From a bacterium (GTDB taxonomy: Bacteria; Thermosulfidibacterota; Thermosulfidibacteria; Thermosulfidibacterales; Thermosulfidibacteraceae): DNA of 6,637 bases. The stretch's first letter is position 1; each line of letters opens with the position of its first letter. Positions 5,156 to 6,637 of this stretch are shown in pieces. The DNA lies in contig JALVZS010000098.1 in NCBI GenBank assembly GCA_027022065.1, forward strand, positions 3,035 through 9,671. The letters are read 5' to 3'. Under the pieces are notes generated by a model. It searched no databases. It was not told the origin of the DNA and saw only the letters and a program-made list of their open reading frames with translations. A program made the translations under genes and the position numbers.

Positions 5156-6637
5156 CACTCCACCTTCACAGCGTTAAATTTGCAGACCTCTCTGCATATA
5201 CCGCACTTTATGCACTTTTCCTGGTCAATCTTGTGCGGTTGCTTTCTCTCACCAGATATGGCCCCCACGGGACACCTGAGGGCACACACATGGCATCCTG
5301 TGCAGGCCTCCTCGTCTATTACGTACCTTATGAGGGCCTTGCATACACCGGCCCTACATTTTTTGTCCCTTACATGCTCTATGTACTCATCCCTGAAGTA
5401 CCTTATGGTTGAAAGCACAGGATTGGGTGCGCTCTTTCCAAGTCCACAAAGGGATGCGTTCTTTACGACCTCTCCTAGCTCTTCAAGGAGCTCTATGTCC
5501 TCCTCTGTGCCCTTGCCTTCGGTTATTCTGTTCAGTATTTCTAGCATTTGCCTTAGTCCTTCACGACAGGGGGTGCACTTTCCGCAGGATTCTTCCGTGA
5601 GGAACTTGACGAAGTATCTGGCAACATCCACCATGCAGGCCCTTTCATCCATAACAATCATTCCGCCTGAACCCATCATGGAGCCTGCCTGATCCAGACT
5701 GTCAAAGTCCACGGGAAGATCTAATAGACTTTCTGGTAAGCATCCTCCTGACGGACCGCCTGTTTGAACCGCTTTGAACTTTCTGCCGCCAGGAATGCCA
5801 CCGCCTATGTCAAATATGACCTCTCTAAGGGTTATTCCCATGGGCACTTCAACAAGGCCCGTGTTGTTAACAGCGCCAACCAGGGAGAAGATTTTGGTCC
5901 CCTTGGAACCTTCCGTTCCTATCTTGGCGTACCAATCTGCACCTTTGTTTATGATAATGGGAACGTTTGCCCAGGTTTCCACATTGTTGAGCACGGTGGG
6001 ACGTCCCCAAAGACCGCTTTCCGTTGCGTGTATGTACTTGGACCTCGGTTCTCCAACCCTTCCCTCAATGGAGGCCATCAAGGCAGAAGACTCACCACAA
6101 ACGAAGGCTCCACCACCCCTTACTATCTGTATGTCAAAGGAAAAGCCCGTTCCTAGGATGTTCTCACCCAGAAGCCCTAGCTCTCTTGCCTGCTGTATGG
6201 CTATGGTGGCGTTCTCAACGGCAAGGGGATACTCCTTTCTAACATATATGAAGCCCTGGTTTGCGCCAACGGCATAGGCTCCTATTATCATACCTTCTAT
6301 GACACTGTGGGGATTTCCCTCAAGGAGGGATCTATCCATGTAGGCTCCGGGATCTCCCTCGTCGGCGTTACATATCACATACTTTATGGGGGATTCGTGC
6401 TTTGCGGCATCGTCCCACTTCCAGCCTGTAGGAAAGCCAGCTCCTCCACGGCCTCTGAGCCCTGACTTTATCACCTCATCAATGATCTGCCTGGGGGTCA
6501 TTTCCGTCAGGGCCTTGGACATGGCCTGGTAACCGCCTATGGAGATGTAATCCTCAATGCTTTTGGGGTCTATTATGCCGTTTGCGGCAAGAAGCAGCCT
6601 CATCTGTTCCTTATAGAAGGGGCTGTCTTCTTCGTGG
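5155..6637 (-). CDS. NuoF/HndC-type NAD(P)-binding FMN iron-sulfur subunit with C-terminal 2 x [4Fe-4S] ferredoxin domain (5' end outside window)
   Basis: This is the flavoprotein subunit that exchanges a hydride with NAD(P)H at FMN and passes electrons to iron-sulfur clusters. Numbering from Met at 6603: the FMN/nucleotide loop [16 protein letters not shown] spans 48-63, and [13 protein letters not shown] spans 79-91. A glycine-rich nucleotide motif with CGESSAL is at 169-175. The N3-type [4Fe-4S] motif is Cys340, Cys343, Cys346 and Cys386. A C-terminal extension has Cys416/Cys421 and two [4Fe-4S] motifs (434-444 and 464-474), as in HndC, HymB or HydB of electron-bifurcating and NADP-reducing hydrogenases; complex I NuoF lacks this extension. 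Met 6603 is probably internal. The frame stays open to the edge and reads [11 protein letters not shown] before it, matching how such proteins run up to this point. A thioredoxin-like N-terminal domain may therefore lie outside. GESSAL replaces the usual GEETAL, which may affect NADH/NADPH choice. It overlaps the downstream HoxU-like gene by one base. Confidence 0.93.
   Translation of the reverse strand, partial: HEEDSPFYKEQMRLLLAANGIIDPKSIEDYISIGGYQAMSKALTEMTPRQIIDEVIKSGLRGRGGAGFPTGWKWDDAAKHESPIKYVICNADEGDPGAYMDRSLLEGNPHSVIEGMIIGAYAVGANQGFIYVRKEYPLAVENATIAIQQARELGLLGENILGTGFSFDIQIVRGGGAFVCGESSALMASIEGRVGEPRSKYIHATESGLWGRPTVLNNVETWANVPIIINKGADWYAKIGTEGSKGTKIFSLVGAVNNTGLVEVPMGITLREVIFDIGGGIPGGRKFKAVQTGGPSGGCLPESLLDLPVDFDSLDQAGSMMGSGGMIVMDERACMVDVARYFVKFLTEESCGKCTPCREGLRQMLEILNRITEGKGTEEDIELLEELGEVVKNASLCGLGKSAPNPVLSTIRYFRDEYIEHVRDKKCRAGVCKALIRYVIDEEACTGCHVCALRCPVGAISGERKQPHKIDQEKCIKCGICREVCKFNAVKVE
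5160..5166 (-). promoter_or_regulatory. Shine-Dalgarno site of the HoxU-like gene
   Basis: On the - strand AAGGTGG ends four bases before ATG 5155, inside the last codons of the NuoF-like gene. The spacing rules out GTG 5158 as the main start and indicates coupled translation of the two subunits. Confidence 0.65.

Noticed and set aside
5080-6277. Several long + strand open frames (for example 5180-5692 and 5774-6277) opposite the NuoF-like gene
   Set aside because: They are antisense to a gene with complete family motifs, their translations show no recognisable domain, and none has a convincing ribosome site. They reflect codon bias of the real gene.
1-6637. CRISPR arrays, tRNA/rRNA genes, insertion sequences, phage genes or promoters
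   Set aside because: No repeated spacer structure, RNA-gene consensus, transposase motif or convincing sigma-factor site was seen. The junctions are too tight, and the promoters of both operons probably lie outside the window.

Overview
The window looks like chromosomal DNA from a thermophilic bacterium. The evidence is arginine coded mostly by AGG/AGA, frequent ATA isoleucine codons, proteins rich in E, K, R and V, and very tight gene packing. An Aquificota-like or other thermophilic anaerobic or microaerophilic lineage would fit, but this is a composition-based guess and not a placement. There are no tRNA or rRNA genes, insertion sequences or CRISPR arrays, and no gene-free stretch longer than about 40 bases.

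Left part (1-4400, + strand): five genes in one tightly coupled run. They are the 3' part of folP (dihydropteroate synthase), cdaA (membrane diadenylate cyclase), nadK (NAD kinase), a gene fusing a ferritin-like diiron domain to a complete six-helix formate/nitrite transporter (FNT) domain, and a classical short-chain dehydrogenase/reductase (SDR). Neighbouring genes overlap by 19, 4 and 1 bases, or are 10 bases apart. Most starts have a clear Shine-Dalgarno sequence lying inside the previous gene. The run ends at a GC-rich hairpin with a T tract (4412-4437).

Right part (4436-6637, - strand): two genes of an electron-input (diaphorase) module, converging on the same hairpin. A NuoF/HndC-type flavoprotein continues past the right edge. 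It is followed, with a one-base overlap, by a HoxU/NuoG-N-like ferredoxin subunit. Together they carry at least one [2Fe-2S] cluster and five [4Fe-4S] motifs, so they should pass electrons between a pyridine nucleotide (FMN site) and a catalytic partner encoded elsewhere. No hydrogenase or formate dehydrogenase subunit follows in the operon.

The main point of interest is the ferritin-like/FNT fusion. Joining an oxidoreductase or iron-storage type four-helix bundle to an anion channel suggests transport coupled to peroxide, oxygen or iron chemistry. Secondary points are a Glu-to-Ser change in the NuoF nucleotide site that may allow NADP(H), a ferredoxin subunit lacking the His/Cys cluster of NuoG but ending in a zinc-ribbon-like CPxC...CPxC segment, and a cdaA gene without its common partners cdaR and glmM. 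Joint roles for these genes are inference from proximity only.
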